From BOKV01 sp041739225 (GTDB taxonomy: Bacteria > Pseudomonadota > Alphaproteobacteria > Rhizobiales > Rhizobiaceae): DNA of 64,000 nt. Below are positions 1 to 8,951 of the stretch, piece by piece (position 1 is the stretch's first letter; each line of letters starts with the position of its first letter). Position numbers and translations under genes: made by a program. The DNA is taken from the NCBI GenBank assembly GCA_041739225.1, contig JBGSOG010000031.1:1-64000 (forward strand), written 5' to 3'. The notes under the pieces are model-generated. The model was not told the origin of the DNA, did no database searches, and worked only from the letters and a program-made list of their open reading frames with translations.

Positions 1-20
1 AATGTCCGGGGAGGATTTGC

Positions 21-1433
21 GTGTTTCTTTCGGTATTCGACCTTTACAAGATCGGCATCGGCCCTTCGAGCTCGCACACCATCGGGCCGATGGCGGCAGC
101 CGCGCGGTTTCTGGATGAACTCCTCACCGGCGACTGGCCGCGCCCAACAGGCTCGGCACCCGCCGCACTTACCGTTTCGCTGCACGGCTCGCTTGCCTAT
201 ACCGGAATTGGCCACGCCACCGACCGCGCGGTGATCCTGGGTCTTGCCGGTGAACGCCCGGACCTCATCGACCCCGACAAAATGGAAGCGATGGTGGAGA
301 CCGTGCGACGCGATAAGCGCGTGCAGCCGCAAGGCCACCCGGCTTATCGCTTTGACCCTGCAACCGACATGGTTCTGGACCGCAAGCGGCCACTGCCCGG
401 CCATGCCAACGGCATGGAATTTTCGGCGTTTGATGGACAAAAACGACTGCTGCTGCGGCGCATCTATTATTCCATTGGCGGCGGCTTCGTGGTGAGCGAA
501 GCTGAACTGGAAGCGATGAAGGCCGGGAAGGAAACCGGACCGAAACAAAAAGTGCCCTATCCGTTTCGTACTGCCGAAGAGATGCTGAAAATGGCCAAAC
601 GCTCGGGCCTGTCGCTCGCGCAAATGAAACGCGCCAATGAGGAAACGGTGATGGGCCGCGATGCACTGGACGCGGGTCTCGACCGCATCTGGAACGCCAT
701 GCTCAAATGCATCGAGCGTGGCATTTCGCAAGATGGCATCATGCCGGGCGGGCTGAAGGTGCGCAGGCGGGCGCGCGGCATCCACGACCAGCTGAAAGAC
801 GAATGGAAGCAGAACCGGCAAAACCCGCTGCTCGCCAATGACTGGCTGGCAGTCTATGCCATGGCTGTGAATGAGGAGAACGCGGGCGGCGGGCGCGTGG
901 TCACTGCGCCGACCAATGGTGCGGCGGGCGTGGTGCCTGCGGTGCTGCGCTATTACCTGCACTTCCACGAGGACGCCGACGAAAACGGCATCCGTGATTT
1001 TCTGCTTACCTCCTCGGCCATCGGCGGCATCATCAAGCACAATGCCTCGATCAGCGGCGCGGAAGTCGGCTGCCAGGGCGAAGTCGGCTCGGCCTCGGCT
1101 ATGGCGGCAGCGGGCCTTGCCGCCGTCATGGGCGGCACGCCGGAGCAGATCGAAAACGCGGCGGAAATCGCACTCGAACATCACCTTGGCATGACCTGCG
1201 ACCCGGTTGCCGGCCTCGTGCAAGTGCCGTGCATCGAACGCAACGCGCTGGGCGCGGTAAAGGCCGTGACCGCCGCTTCGCTGGCGCTCAAGGGCGATGG
1301 CACCCACTTCGTGCCGCTGGACGCGGCGATTGAAACCATGCGCCAGACCGGCCTCGACATGAACCACCGTTACAAGGAAACCAGCCTTGGCGGACTGGCG
1401 GTCAACGTGCCGGTGAACATTCCGGAGTGTTGA
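21..1433 (+). CDS. sdaA: L-serine ammonia-lyase (iron-sulfur type)
   Basis: Converts L-serine to pyruvate and ammonia in the cytoplasm. The 470-residue protein has the single-chain arrangement, with the beta domain first and the alpha domain second. The family signature SSSHTIGPM is at residues 16-24. The C-terminal half carries the cysteines expected to hold the [4Fe-4S] cluster (in GCQGEVGSA, GMTCDPVAG and VPCIERNA). Length is normal and the frame is intact. Translation starts at a GTG preceded by GGGGAGG about 7 bases upstream. No operon partner is visible: the next gene is a toxin-antitoxin pair about 70 bases downstream. Confidence 0.95.
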   Translation: MFLSVFDLYKIGIGPSSSHTIGPMAAAARFLDELLTGDWPRPTGSAPAALTVSLHGSLAYTGIGHATDRAVILGLAGERPDLIDPDKMEAMVETVRRDKRVQPQGHPAYRFDPATDMVLDRKRPLPGHANGMEFSAFDGQKRLLLRRIYYSIGGGFVVSEAELEAMKAGKETGPKQKVPYPFRTAEEMLKMAKRSGLSLAQMKRANEETVMGRDALDAGLDRIWNAMLKCIERGISQDGIMPGGLKVRRRARGIHDQLKDEWKQNRQNPLLANDWLAVYAMAVNEENAGGGRVVTAPTNGAAGVVPAVLRYYLHFHEDADENGIRDFLLTSSAIGGIIKHNASISGAEVGCQGEVGSASAMAAAGLAAVMGGTPEQIENAAEIALEHHLGMTCDPVAGLVQVPCIERNALGAVKAVTAASLALKGDGTHFVPLDAAIETMRQTGLDMNHRYKETSLGGLAVNVPVNIPEC

Positions 1434-1506
1434 ATTTTTGCCAACGCTTAGGCAACGTGTTAGACATTTTGACCATTTGGTCCGTTGCGACCAGCAGGAA
1501 GTTCGC

Positions 1507-1743
1507 GTGAAAAAGATCAGCGCTGCAGATGCCAAGACAAGGTTTGGCGAATTCCTCGATACCGCCCAGCGCGAGCCGGTGGTTGTAACAAAGAAGAACC
1601 GGCCAGTTGGCGTGATGTTTTCGATTCAGGACCTTGAGGACACGGTCTGGGGCGAGCAGGCCCGCCGTGCGGCGAAGGAGGGCTTCATCGGAAAGGTCGA
1701 GAGTGCCAAACTGATCGACGACCTTCTCAATGCCGTCGATTAA
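1507..1743 (+). CDS. Phd/YefM-family antitoxin
   Basis: A 78-residue DNA-binding antitoxin. The N-terminus (KKISAADAKTRFGEFLDTA) is the typical Phd/YefM fold that binds operator DNA, followed by the usual VVVTKKNRPVGVMFS strand segment. The C-terminal tail would wrap the toxin. I chose GTG at 1507 rather than an upstream in-frame codon because the family begins at this point. The 3' end overlaps the toxin start by 14 bases, so the two genes are translationally coupled. By family knowledge the complex represses its own promoter. Confidence 0.88.
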   Translation: MKKISAADAKTRFGEFLDTAQREPVVVTKKNRPVGVMFSIQDLEDTVWGEQARRAAKEGFIGKVESAKLIDDLLNAVD

Positions 1744-2005
1744 ACTTTCGAAAGACGCCGAGCGGTTTTTGCGAAAACTGCCAGCCAAGCATGCGCGGCA
1801 AATCGCCGAGCGGCTGACAAGAATGTTGGCAGACCCGACCAGCCTGGAAAGTACCGAACTCAAGGGCTATGCGCCGTATCGCCGGATAAAAGCGGACGAA
1901 TATCGAATCATCTTTTATCTCGAAAACGACACGATCTACGTGCCGTTGATTGGCAAGCGGAACGATGACGACGTGTACAAATTGCTCGAGCGATTCAGGG
2001 GCTGA
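1730..2005 (+). CDS. RelE/ParE-family toxin
   Basis: A 91-residue small basic protein with the RelE/ParE superfamily pattern: an N-terminal helix with KLSKDAERFLRKLP, then GYAPYRRIKADEYRIIFYL and a C-terminal KRNDDDVYKLL strand/helix. Family members either cleave ribosome-bound mRNA or poison gyrase, and the sequence does not decide which. The ATG lies inside the antitoxin gene with a 14-base overlap. The pair is outside the tRNA-bounded island, so it is an independent insertion or an old chromosomal module. Confidence 0.87.
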   Translation: MPSIKLSKDAERFLRKLPAKHARQIAERLTRMLADPTSLESTELKGYAPYRRIKADEYRIIFYLENDTIYVPLIGKRNDDDVYKLLERFRG

Positions 2006-2162
2006 GCGGGCCTTTTGAGTTCAAAGTTCATTCCATGAATTAAGGCTGGCTACATCATTAAGCTACCTTGGTGATAGCCGTGCCAGACCAACGGCGAAAC
2101 TTGGTCAAGCGCCTGCTCAATCAACACAAGAGTATGTCGCGATGCGGCAACCGGCTCCCCCC

Positions 2163-5100
2163 TCACCCTACCTTGCTGAGCAGGCTCGCATTCCCTCCAC
2201 TGGCGGTGGTGTCTTCGCTGACGCTCCATTCCGAATGCAGCATGGCGAGCGAGCCCTCGCTTGACAGCAGCGGCACGCGGCGACCGGGTTTTTGCGCAAG
2301 CGCGATGCGCCACTCTCGCGGAAAATCGCCATCAACCATCGCGAGGTCTATTTCGTCGCGCCGCAGTGCCACGTCGAATGGCGGCTCGCCCGGGGCAGCT
2401 TCAACAACACGGTTGCCAGCCGCAATGGCCAGCGCCTTCTGGCGCTGTCTTGCCTCCGCTCCCGGCCCCATGCAGGCGACAAGGCCGCGCGGTTCCAGTG
2501 AATAGGAGTTGCGCTCGCCGGTCGGGCTGGGCAGTTCGCCGCCGCCTTGTGCAGGTGCCTGTTGTTCGCTCGCACGGGTGAAGCGGGTGAGGTAGGAAGG
2601 CCCGCCCGCCTTGGGCCCGGTGCCTGAAAGTCCCTCGCCGCCAAACGGCTGCACACCGACCACCGCGCCGATCTGGTTGCGGTTGACATAAATGTTGCCG
2701 ACCCTGGCCCGCTCGCAAATGCGGTCGACACGGGTGTCGATGCGGCTGTGCACGCCCAGTGTCAGGCCATAGCCGGAGGCGTTGATCTGGTCGACAATGG
2801 CGTCGATTTCACCTGCCTCGAACTCGACCACATGCAGCACCGGACCAAAGATTTCGCGCGTGAGGTCTGCCATCGTGTCCAGCCGGTAGGCCGCGGGCGA
2901 AACAAAAGTGCCTTTGGCTGCCTGTGGCGGAAGCGGCAGGCGAAACAGCTCGCGCCCCTTTGCCGCCAATTCGTCGCAATGTGCCTCGATCATTTGCCTC
3001 GCGTCTTTGTCGATCACCGGGCCGACATCGGTGCTGGCAAGCCACGGATCGCCAATTGATAACTCGCGCGCCGCGCCTTCCAGCATTTCGAGGAATTGCG
3101 GAGCGACATCGCGCTGGATGAACAGGATGCGCAGCGCCGAGCAACGCTGCCCCGCGCTCTGGAAAGCCGAGGCCAGAATGTCGCGCACCGCCTGTTCGGG
3201 CAGGGCGGTTGAATCGACAATCATGGCGTTGAGCCCGCCGGTTTCGGCAATCAACGGCGCGGCATGGTTTCCGCCATTGGCCATCGAGCGCTCAATCGCC
3301 CTTGCGGTGTCGGTCGAGCCGGTAAAGGCAATGCCGGCCAATCGCGGGTCGCCGGTCAGCACCGGGCCAATCGCCGCGCCGTCGCCCTGCACGATTTCCA
3401 GAACCCCGGCGGGCAATCCGGCTTGCTTGAACAAATGTCCGGCAAACTGCGAAATCAACGGCGTCTGTTCAGCCGGTTTGGCAATGACGGTATTGCCTGC
3501 GACCAGCGCCCCGGAAATCTGCCCGGTGAAGATTGCCAGCGGGAAGTTCCACGGCGAGATGCACAGCACCGCGCCCAAGGCTTGCCTGCCGGGCATGGAC
3601 ACGCGCGCTTCAGCGGCGTAGTAGCGCAGAAAATCCACTGCCTCGCGCACTTCGGCAATGGCGTCCGAACGGGTCTTGCCGGCTTCCCGTACCGCCAGCG
3701 CCATCAACTCCGGCGCATTTGCCTCATAAAGATCGGCGGTCTTTTCGAGGATCACGGCGCGGGAATTGACTGGCAAAGCCGACCAGGACGGCGCAGCATT
3801 GAGTGCCCTTGTGATGGCTTCCTGCGCCGCCGCCGCGTCATCATCGGCGATGTGGCCAACGATTTCATCAAGCTTCGCCGGGTTGGCAAGCGCGCGGCCC
3901 AAAGACCCTCCCCAGGTCTTGGCAGCAAACGGAGCCATGGCCTCGTCCAGTGCTTGCAGACCGGCGGGGTCAGCCAGGTTCCAGCCGCGTGAATTGCGGC
4001 GCGCCGGATTGTACAAATCGGCAGGCACTGGAATGGCCGGATGCGCCAGTGGCGTCGCCGCCTCAACGGCTGCCACAGGGTCGGCGGCAATTGCTTGCGC
4101 GGCAATCGACTTGTCGAGGATGCGGTGAACAAAAGAGGCGTTTGCACCATTTTCCAGCAGGCGGCGCACGAGGTATGCAAGCAAGTCCTTGTGTACGCCC
4201 ACAGGCGCGTAAATGCGGCGGCGATGGCCATCGCGTGCACGCGCCAGTTTGTGCAAGTCCTCGCCCATGCCATGCAAACGTTGAAACTCGACGCGCTGGC
4301 CGGGCGCAACCATTTGCGCAACAGCTGCGACCGAATGAGCGTTGTGCGTGGCAAACTGCGGATAGATGAAATCGGTCATGCCCAGCAATTGCCGTGCACA
4401 AGCCAGCCAGGAAAGGTCGGTCGTTTCCTTGCGGGTAAAGACCGGATAACCCTCCAGCCCCTGCACTTGCGCGTGCTTGATCTCGCTGTCCCAATACGCG
4501 CCCTTGACGAGGCGAACCGAAATGCGGCGCTGGTTTGTGCGGGCAAGACGGTGGAGAATGTCGAGCACCACCGGCGCACGGCGCGAATAGGCCTGCACCA
4601 CCATGCCCAGCCCGTCCCATCCGGCCAGCGAAGCATCCGCCAGGACTGCCGAAAAAAGATCAAGGGAAAGCTCAAGCCGGTCTGCCTCTTCCGCGTCGAT
4701 CGCCATCGGGATGTTCACCGATTTGGCCAGCCGCGCCAGTTCTGTCACCCGTGGTGCCAGTTCGCGCATCACCCGGTCGCGGTTGACCGTTTCGTAGCGC
4801 GGATGCAGCGCCGAAAGCTTGACCGAGATGCCGGGATTGTCGTGGCAGTCGCGGTTTTTGGCGGCTCCACCGATAGCGGATATCGCATTGGCGTAGGATG
4901 CAAAATAGCGCGCTGCGTCTTTTTGGGTTCGCGCCGCTTCGCCCAGCATGTCGAACGAGTGTAGATAGCCATCATCCATTTCGGGCTGCGCATTGGCCAA
5001 TGCTTCGCCGATGTCGCGCCCCAGCACAAACTGCTTGCCGAGCAGGCGCATGGCTTCGCCTACAGCCGTACGGGCCACAGGCTCGCCGAGCCTGCGCACC

Positions 5101-5546
5101 ACGCCACGCATCACGTTTGCCAGATCACCGGCCTGCGCCGGAATGCTGCGAAACACCTTGCCGGTCAGCATCAGCGCCCAGGTCGAGGCATTGACCAGCG
5201 CATATTCGGCCTTGCCCAAATGCCGGGCCCAGTCACCCTCGCCAATCTTGTCGGAGATGAGCGCATCCAGCGTTGCCGCATCAGGCGTGCGCAAATACGC
5301 CTCGGCGAGGCACATCAGCGCCACGCCCTCGTCAGTGTTGAGGCCGTATTGGGCCAAAAACTTTTCCATCAGGCCAGGGGTTGCCACATTGCGGATGTCG
5401 CGCACGAGACCTGCGGCTTTCGCGCTGATCTCCACCCGCTCCTTTGCATCGAGAGCCAAGGTCGCAATCAAGTCGGCGACGCACAGCGTTTCATCGCGTG
5501 TGGTGTGGTTGCGCAGGGCGCGGCGAAATTCTTCGTTCATTTCCAA
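2163..5546 (-). CDS. putA: Bifunctional proline dehydrogenase / L-glutamate gamma-semialdehyde dehydrogenase
   Basis: Oxidises proline to glutamate in two steps with FAD and NAD. The proline dehydrogenase barrel spans about residues 185-480 (RLVKGAYWDSEIKHA near 346). The aldehyde dehydrogenase spans about 560-1010, with general-base Glu near 768 (IAETGG) and nucleophile Cys near 802 (GQRCSALR). At 1127 residues it lacks the N-terminal ribbon-helix-helix DNA-binding domain of trifunctional enteric PutA, so another protein must regulate it. The divergent Lrp-family gene 98 bases away is the obvious candidate, as for PutR in other alphaproteobacteria. About 100 C-terminal residues beyond the catalytic domains are of unknown function. 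Confidence 0.96.
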   Translation of the reverse strand: MEMNEEFRRALRNHTTRDETLCVADLIATLALDAKERVEISAKAAGLVRDIRNVATPGLMEKFLAQYGLNTDEGVALMCLAEAYLRTPDAATLDALISDKIGEGDWARHLGKAEYALVNASTWALMLTGKVFRSIPAQAGDLANVMRGVVRRLGEPVARTAVGEAMRLLGKQFVLGRDIGEALANAQPEMDDGYLHSFDMLGEAARTQKDAARYFASYANAISAIGGAAKNRDCHDNPGISVKLSALHPRYETVNRDRVMRELAPRVTELARLAKSVNIPMAIDAEEADRLELSLDLFSAVLADASLAGWDGLGMVVQAYSRRAPVVLDILHRLARTNQRRISVRLVKGAYWDSEIKHAQVQGLEGYPVFTRKETTDLSWLACARQLLGMTDFIYPQFATHNAHSVAAVAQMVAPGQRVEFQRLHGMGEDLHKLARARDGHRRRIYAPVGVHKDLLAYLVRRLLENGANASFVHRILDKSIAAQAIAADPVAAVEAATPLAHPAIPVPADLYNPARRNSRGWNLADPAGLQALDEAMAPFAAKTWGGSLGRALANPAKLDEIVGHIADDDAAAAQEAITRALNAAPSWSALPVNSRAVILEKTADLYEANAPELMALAVREAGKTRSDAIAEVREAVDFLRYYAAEARVSMPGRQALGAVLCISPWNFPLAIFTGQISGALVAGNTVIAKPAEQTPLISQFAGHLFKQAGLPAGVLEIVQGDGAAIGPVLTGDPRLAGIAFTGSTDTARAIERSMANGGNHAAPLIAETGGLNAMIVDSTALPEQAVRDILASAFQSAGQRCSALRILFIQRDVAPQFLEMLEGAARELSIGDPWLASTDVGPVIDKDARQMIEAHCDELAAKGRELFRLPLPPQAAKGTFVSPAAYRLDTMADLTREIFGPVLHVVEFEAGEIDAIVDQINASGYGLTLGVHSRIDTRVDRICERARVGNIYVNRNQIGAVVGVQPFGGEGLSGTGPKAGGPSYLTRFTRASEQQAPAQGGGELPSPTGERNSYSLEPRGLVACMGPGAEARQRQKALAIAAGNRVVEAAPGEPPFDVALRRDEIDLAMVDGDFPREWRIALAQKPGRRVPLLSSEGSLAMLHSEWSVSEDTTASGGNASLLSKVG

Positions 5547-5644
5547 CCCTCAAACATGACTGGATCACTGTTTAACAGCAAAGCAGCTTTGTTTTTTCCC
5601 TGTATATTGATACATTGATAGCGTTTTTCACCAACGAGGCTTCA

Positions 5645-6109
5645 ATGCTCGATGCAATCGACCGCAAAATCCTCAAAACCCTGCAAGCGGACGGGCGAAT
5701 GACCGTGACCGACCTTGCCGAGCAGGTACATCTGTCCAAGACGCCATGCACCGAACGCGTGCGCCGGCTTGAGCGTGAAGGGTACCTGCAGGGCTATCGC
5801 GGCCTGATTGATCCGGCACTGCTGGGTCTCACCACGCTGGTCTTTGTGCAGGTGTCGCTGGAGCGCACCACCACCAATGTGCTCGACCGCTTCAATGCCG
5901 AGGTGCGGCGGATTGCCGAAGTGGAATCAGCCCACATGATCGCCGGTGGATACGACTATCTGCTGAAGGTGCGCGCGCGCGACATGGCGCATTACCGGCA
6001 GGTGCTGGGCGACCGGATTGGTGCCCTGCCCGGCGTCAGCCAGACCCATACCTATCCGGTGATGGAAACCGTGCTGGAAAACGGCGGGATCAATCCGGCG
6101 CTTTTTTGA
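5645..6109 (+). CDS. putR: Lrp/AsnC-family transcriptional regulator (likely PutR)
   Basis: A 154-residue regulator. It has an N-terminal winged helix-turn-helix (LDAIDRKILKTLQADGRM onward, recognition helix around LSKTPCTERVRRLE) and a C-terminal RAM/AsnC ligand-binding domain (YDYLLKVRARDMAHYRQVL). I chose ATG 5645 because GAGG sits just upstream and Lrp proteins begin with this LDxxDxxIL motif. It is divergent from putA with a 98-base shared intergenic region, the usual arrangement for a proline-responsive activator of putA. The name rests on that context. Confidence 0.88.
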   Translation: MLDAIDRKILKTLQADGRMTVTDLAEQVHLSKTPCTERVRRLEREGYLQGYRGLIDPALLGLTTLVFVQVSLERTTTNVLDRFNAEVRRIAEVESAHMIAGGYDYLLKVRARDMAHYRQVLGDRIGALPGVSQTHTYPVMETVLENGGINPALF

Positions 6110-6148
6110 GGCTTGCGGCAAGGGTCGCGGTCGCTGATAAAGCCGATC

Positions 6149-6562
6149 ATGCCGGATGGTCTGACGGGGAGAACAAGTTTGAGGAAATTTTCAGGCGCGG
6201 ACCAGAGTGCAGGTGCACAGGAAGCATCGGCCATTCGCCTGCGCATTGTTTTTGGCAGCAATGCCATGCTGGGCCCAGGCAAGGCAGACCTGCTGGACGC
6301 CATCCGCGATACCGGGTCGATCTCGGCTGCCGGCAAGAAAATGGGCATGAGTTACAAACGCGCATGGACGCTGGTTGAAACACTCAACGGGATTTTCAAC
6401 GAACCATTGGTATCAAGCAGCCGTGGCGGCACCGCGGGCGGCGGTGCGCATTTGACGGCAACCGGGCAAAAGGTGCTGGCGCTATATCGTTCTGTCGAGG
6501 CGACTGTCGCAAAAAGCGGCGCAAGCGAAATTGCCGAATTGACCGAAATGCTGAAATCCTGA
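6149..6562 (+). CDS. ModE-like winged helix-turn-helix regulator
   Basis: A 137-residue protein whose core (LLDAIRDTGSISAAGKKMG, then MSYKRAWTLVETLN) is the N-terminal LysR/ModE-type winged helix found in molybdate-responsive repressors. It ends after the DNA-binding domain and has no TOBE/Mop molybdate-binding domains, as in many short ModE-like proteins of alphaproteobacteria. The start is uncertain: ATG 6149 is chosen, but a TTG at 6113 is also in frame. It converges with the CoxG-like gene 7 bases away. CoxG proteins belong to molybdenum hydroxylase systems, which fits a molybdenum link. Confidence 0.8.
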   Translation: MPDGLTGRTSLRKFSGADQSAGAQEASAIRLRIVFGSNAMLGPGKADLLDAIRDTGSISAAGKKMGMSYKRAWTLVETLNGIFNEPLVSSSRGGTAGGGAHLTATGQKVLALYRSVEATVAKSGASEIAELTEMLKS

Positions 6563-6569
6563 TTTTCGA

Positions 6570-7085
6570 TCAGCTGCCGATGATGCGCCCGAGCCAGCCC
6601 TTCTTGGCCTCGACCTGAGGCTCGTCACCTTCCGCCGCCACAACCGGGCTGCCGACAACGGACCCGAACTTGGCAAAGAAATCGCCGGCCAGCTTTTTCG
6701 CGGTACCATCGATCAGGCGGCTGCCAAGCTGGGCGATCTTGCCACCAATGTCGGCAGTGACTGCATAATTGAGGATGGTGGCGTCGCCATCGGGTTCAAG
6801 CGCAACCTTGGCTCCGCCCTTGGCAAAACCGGCAATGCCGCCTGAACCTTCGCCCGAGATGGTGTAGCCATTGGGCGGATCGAGGTCCGACAGCGTGACC
6901 TTGCCGGTGAAACTTGCCTTCACCGGCCCGATGCGCAGGGTTACCTTGGCGTTCATTTCGGTGTCTGAGGTTTTTTCGATTGAATCGCAACCGGGGATGC
7001 ACTGGCGCAGGATCTCGACATCGTTGAGCGCGGCATAGACCACTTCGCGTGGAGCCTCGATGCGCTGTGAGCCGGTCATTTCCAT
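6570..7085 (-). CDS. CoxG-like SRPBCC-domain protein (carbon monoxide dehydrogenase subunit G family)
   Basis: A 171-residue START/SRPBCC-fold protein. The first two thirds (MTGSQRIEAPREVVYAAL, CIPGCDSIEK, VTLRIGPVKASFTGKV) match the CoxG/DUF1857-type family, members of which help assemble or tether molybdenum-containing CO dehydrogenases to the membrane. The C-terminal tail is variable and ends in GWLGRIIGS. No cox structural genes are in the window, so the partner enzyme is unknown. The ATG at 7085 has a CAGGGAAA ribosome binding site upstream. It is the last chromosomal gene before the island. Confidence 0.82.
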   Translation of the reverse strand: MEMTGSQRIEAPREVVYAALNDVEILRQCIPGCDSIEKTSDTEMNAKVTLRIGPVKASFTGKVTLSDLDPPNGYTISGEGSGGIAGFAKGGAKVALEPDGDATILNYAVTADIGGKIAQLGSRLIDGTAKKLAGDFFAKFGSVVGSPVVAAEGDEPQVEAKKGWLGRIIGS

Positions 7086-7199
7086 TCGACGGTTTCCCTG
7101 TTCTGCATTCGCCACGGCAACAAAATGACATGGCGAGGGACTGGCTACAAGAAATGAATGGTGGCGCAGGGAGCTTGTGCATGGCTGTGCAAAAGGAAA

Positions 7200-7248
7200 T
7201 GGCGCACCCGGAGCGATTCGAACGCCCGACCCCCAGATTCGTAGTCTG
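7200..7248 (-). repeat. Left attachment site: displaced 3' end of tRNA-Arg
   Basis: This 49-base stretch is identical to the 3' 49 bases of the intact tRNA-Arg at 49596-49644, including the anticodon arm's 3' side, T arm, acceptor strand and CCA. Identity stops abruptly at 7249. It is followed within 130 bases by a tyrosine integrase, the classic layout of an attL left by integration into a tRNA 3' end. The direct repeat delimits a 42.4-kb element. Confidence 0.93.
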
Positions 7249-7377
7249 ATCGAATCGCCTTCCCATACCTTTCCAGTCAGGCATTTTTCCTATATAAAAA
7301 CAATTAGTTAAGTGGACGTCATGGACAATAGTTGCTCATTGCGAATCACGCTAAATCACGCGACTAAAGAGACTAAG

Positions 7378-8487
7378 ATGCGACTAACCGACCTCCAGAT
7401 CAGAAAGCTGCGCGCCCCAAAAAGTGGCCAGAAGACGTTTTTTGACAGCACTCTTCCTGGGTTCGGCGTCAGGGTATCACAAGGCGGTGCGAAATCTTTT
7501 GTCGTCATGTACGGTGAGCGTCGCCGGTTGAAAACCCTCGGCCGATATCCTGATCTGCCTCTTGCAGATGCGCGACGAGAAGCGAAAAAAATCCAGTCGG
7601 ATTTACCCCTGGTTTCTGGACAGGTCCAATCCGTGACTTCCCTCGTCTCGTTTGATGAAGCGCGAAATAATTTCCTTCTCGACTCAAAAAGGCGCAACAA
7701 GGTATCGACCTACCAAGAGTACGTTCGCCTTCTTTCTCGCTACTTTCATTTTGACCAAAAGCTTCAAACAGTCACGCGCCACCAAATAATGAACGCTGTC
7801 GGAGCGGTTCGAAGTCAGTCCGAATCGCAGCACGCTTTTGTGGCGATCCGTACGCTGATGAACTGGTGCATTCGCAATGGCCTGATTGATCATTCGCCAG
7901 TACCGCCCATGCGTTTCAAAATCCGAAGCCGGTCGCGGATACTGAACGATGGAGAGTTAAAAGAGGTTTGGGATCGCGCAATTGAGATCGGCTACCCCTA
8001 TGGCGACATTGTTCGCATGTTGGTTCTCACAGGGCAACGGCGCGGCGAAATTGCCAACCTTCGCCGTAGTTGGCTAGACAAGGACTTGATCGTGTTTCCA
8101 GCACACATCACCAAGAACGGGCGCGAACACCGCCTCCCTTTGACACCTGGCACAGCAAAACTTATCGCGGAAATTGATCACCAGCATGATTTGCTTTTCC
8201 CTTCGCGTTACGATCCAGACAAACCGCTTAACGGCTGGCCAAAGTGCAAGCGAGAACTGGATATCGGATTGCAGGTCACAGGCTTCACGCTGCATGACTT
8301 GCGCCGCACCTATGCTTCCAGTCTAGCGCGGCTTGGCACTCCAATCCATGTGACCGAACGAATACTCAACCACGCGTCTGGCATTGTCAGCGGCGTCGCC
8401 GCTGTTTACAACCGCTACAGTTACATGGATGAAATGCGCGATGCTTGCCACCGGTACGAGAAGTGGCTAGCCTCATTGTGCTCATGA
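7378..8487 (+). CDS. int: Tyrosine-type integrase (P4/Arm-binding family)
   Basis: A 369-residue site-specific recombinase expected to catalyse insertion and excision at tRNA-Arg. The N-terminus (LTDLQIRKLRAP, DSTLPGFGVRVS) is the DUF4102 arm-type DNA-binding domain, followed by a SAM-like core-binding region and the catalytic domain. Catalytic residues are present: Arg in TGQRRGEIANL, Lys in ITKNGREH, HxxR in HDLRRTY, His in LNHASG and Tyr in VYNRYSY. ATG 7378 is preferred over an earlier in-frame codon because the family starts with this motif. It reads away from the left attachment site. Confidence 0.93.
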   Translation: MRLTDLQIRKLRAPKSGQKTFFDSTLPGFGVRVSQGGAKSFVVMYGERRRLKTLGRYPDLPLADARREAKKIQSDLPLVSGQVQSVTSLVSFDEARNNFLLDSKRRNKVSTYQEYVRLLSRYFHFDQKLQTVTRHQIMNAVGAVRSQSESQHAFVAIRTLMNWCIRNGLIDHSPVPPMRFKIRSRSRILNDGELKEVWDRAIEIGYPYGDIVRMLVLTGQRRGEIANLRRSWLDKDLIVFPAHITKNGREHRLPLTPGTAKLIAEIDHQHDLLFPSRYDPDKPLNGWPKCKRELDIGLQVTGFTLHDLRRTYASSLARLGTPIHVTERILNHASGIVSGVAAVYNRYSYMDEMRDACHRYEKWLASLCS

Positions 8488-8536
8488 GCTTGTCACTCAA
8501 GGGCATCAGCTGATGCTCCAATTTTGGAGACAGCTG

Positions 8537-8728
8537 ATGAGCTTACTTTCGAAGAAACAGGTGTTGAAACTTGTGCCCGTCAGTCCCGCGACCCTTCAAC
8601 GGTGGGAACATGCGGGCATCTTTCCCAAACGATTTCACATCGGCGGGAATGGTGCCTGGCAGAAGGCCTTCTGGCGAGAGGATGCGGTGTTGGACTGGAT
8701 CGAGCGAAATGCCGGTTCCAAGGCGTAA
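8537..8728 (+). CDS. AlpA-like small DNA-binding protein (probable excisionase/regulator)
   Basis: A 63-residue winged helix-turn-helix protein of the AlpA/MerR-like group: SLLSKKQVLKLVPVSPATLQRWE is the helix-turn-helix, followed by GIFPKRFHI and a wing ending FWREDAVLDWIE. AlpA-type proteins next to P4-like integrases activate the integrase gene or act as excisionases. An ATG at 8513 is also in frame; 8537 aligns with family starts. It lies 49 bases after the integrase, with a strong terminator 30 bases downstream. Confidence 0.8.
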   Translation: MSLLSKKQVLKLVPVSPATLQRWEHAGIFPKRFHIGGNGAWQKAFWREDAVLDWIERNAGSKA

Positions 8729-8758
8729 CTCGCGACTGCTCCGGTGACGGAGCGACAG

Positions 8759-8788
8759 AAGGGATGGCCGCAAGGTCATCCCTTTTTT
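8759..8788 (+). terminator. Rho-independent terminator after int-alpA
   Basis: A 9-bp stem (GGGATGGCC / GGTCATCCC, one G-U pair) with a GCAA tetraloop is followed by six T residues. It closes the integrase/AlpA transcription unit before the convergent polysaccharide gene. Confidence 0.85.
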
Positions 8789-8951
8789 CGGAACTTGAAT
8801 TCCAGTAAATGACATCGTCTCCTCCCTTCAATGAGAAACATAGCGAAATAATCTTCCCTGATTTTTTAGACGGAACGCACGAAATTCAATTGATGAAGTA
8901 CGACCAATACGCATCGGCAAAATGCTTGCGCGGGAAGGTTGCCGCGGAAAA

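Noticed and set aside
2261..5618. Long open frames opposite putA on the plus strand
   Set aside because: They are GC-rich shadows of the putA reading frame, with no motifs or ribosome binding sites.
7049..7249. Open frame ending in AHPERFERPTPRFVV, repeated at 49595-49852
   Set aside because: The residues are the complement of the tRNA-Arg 3' end read as protein, a common false gene. Both copies coincide with the attachment repeats.
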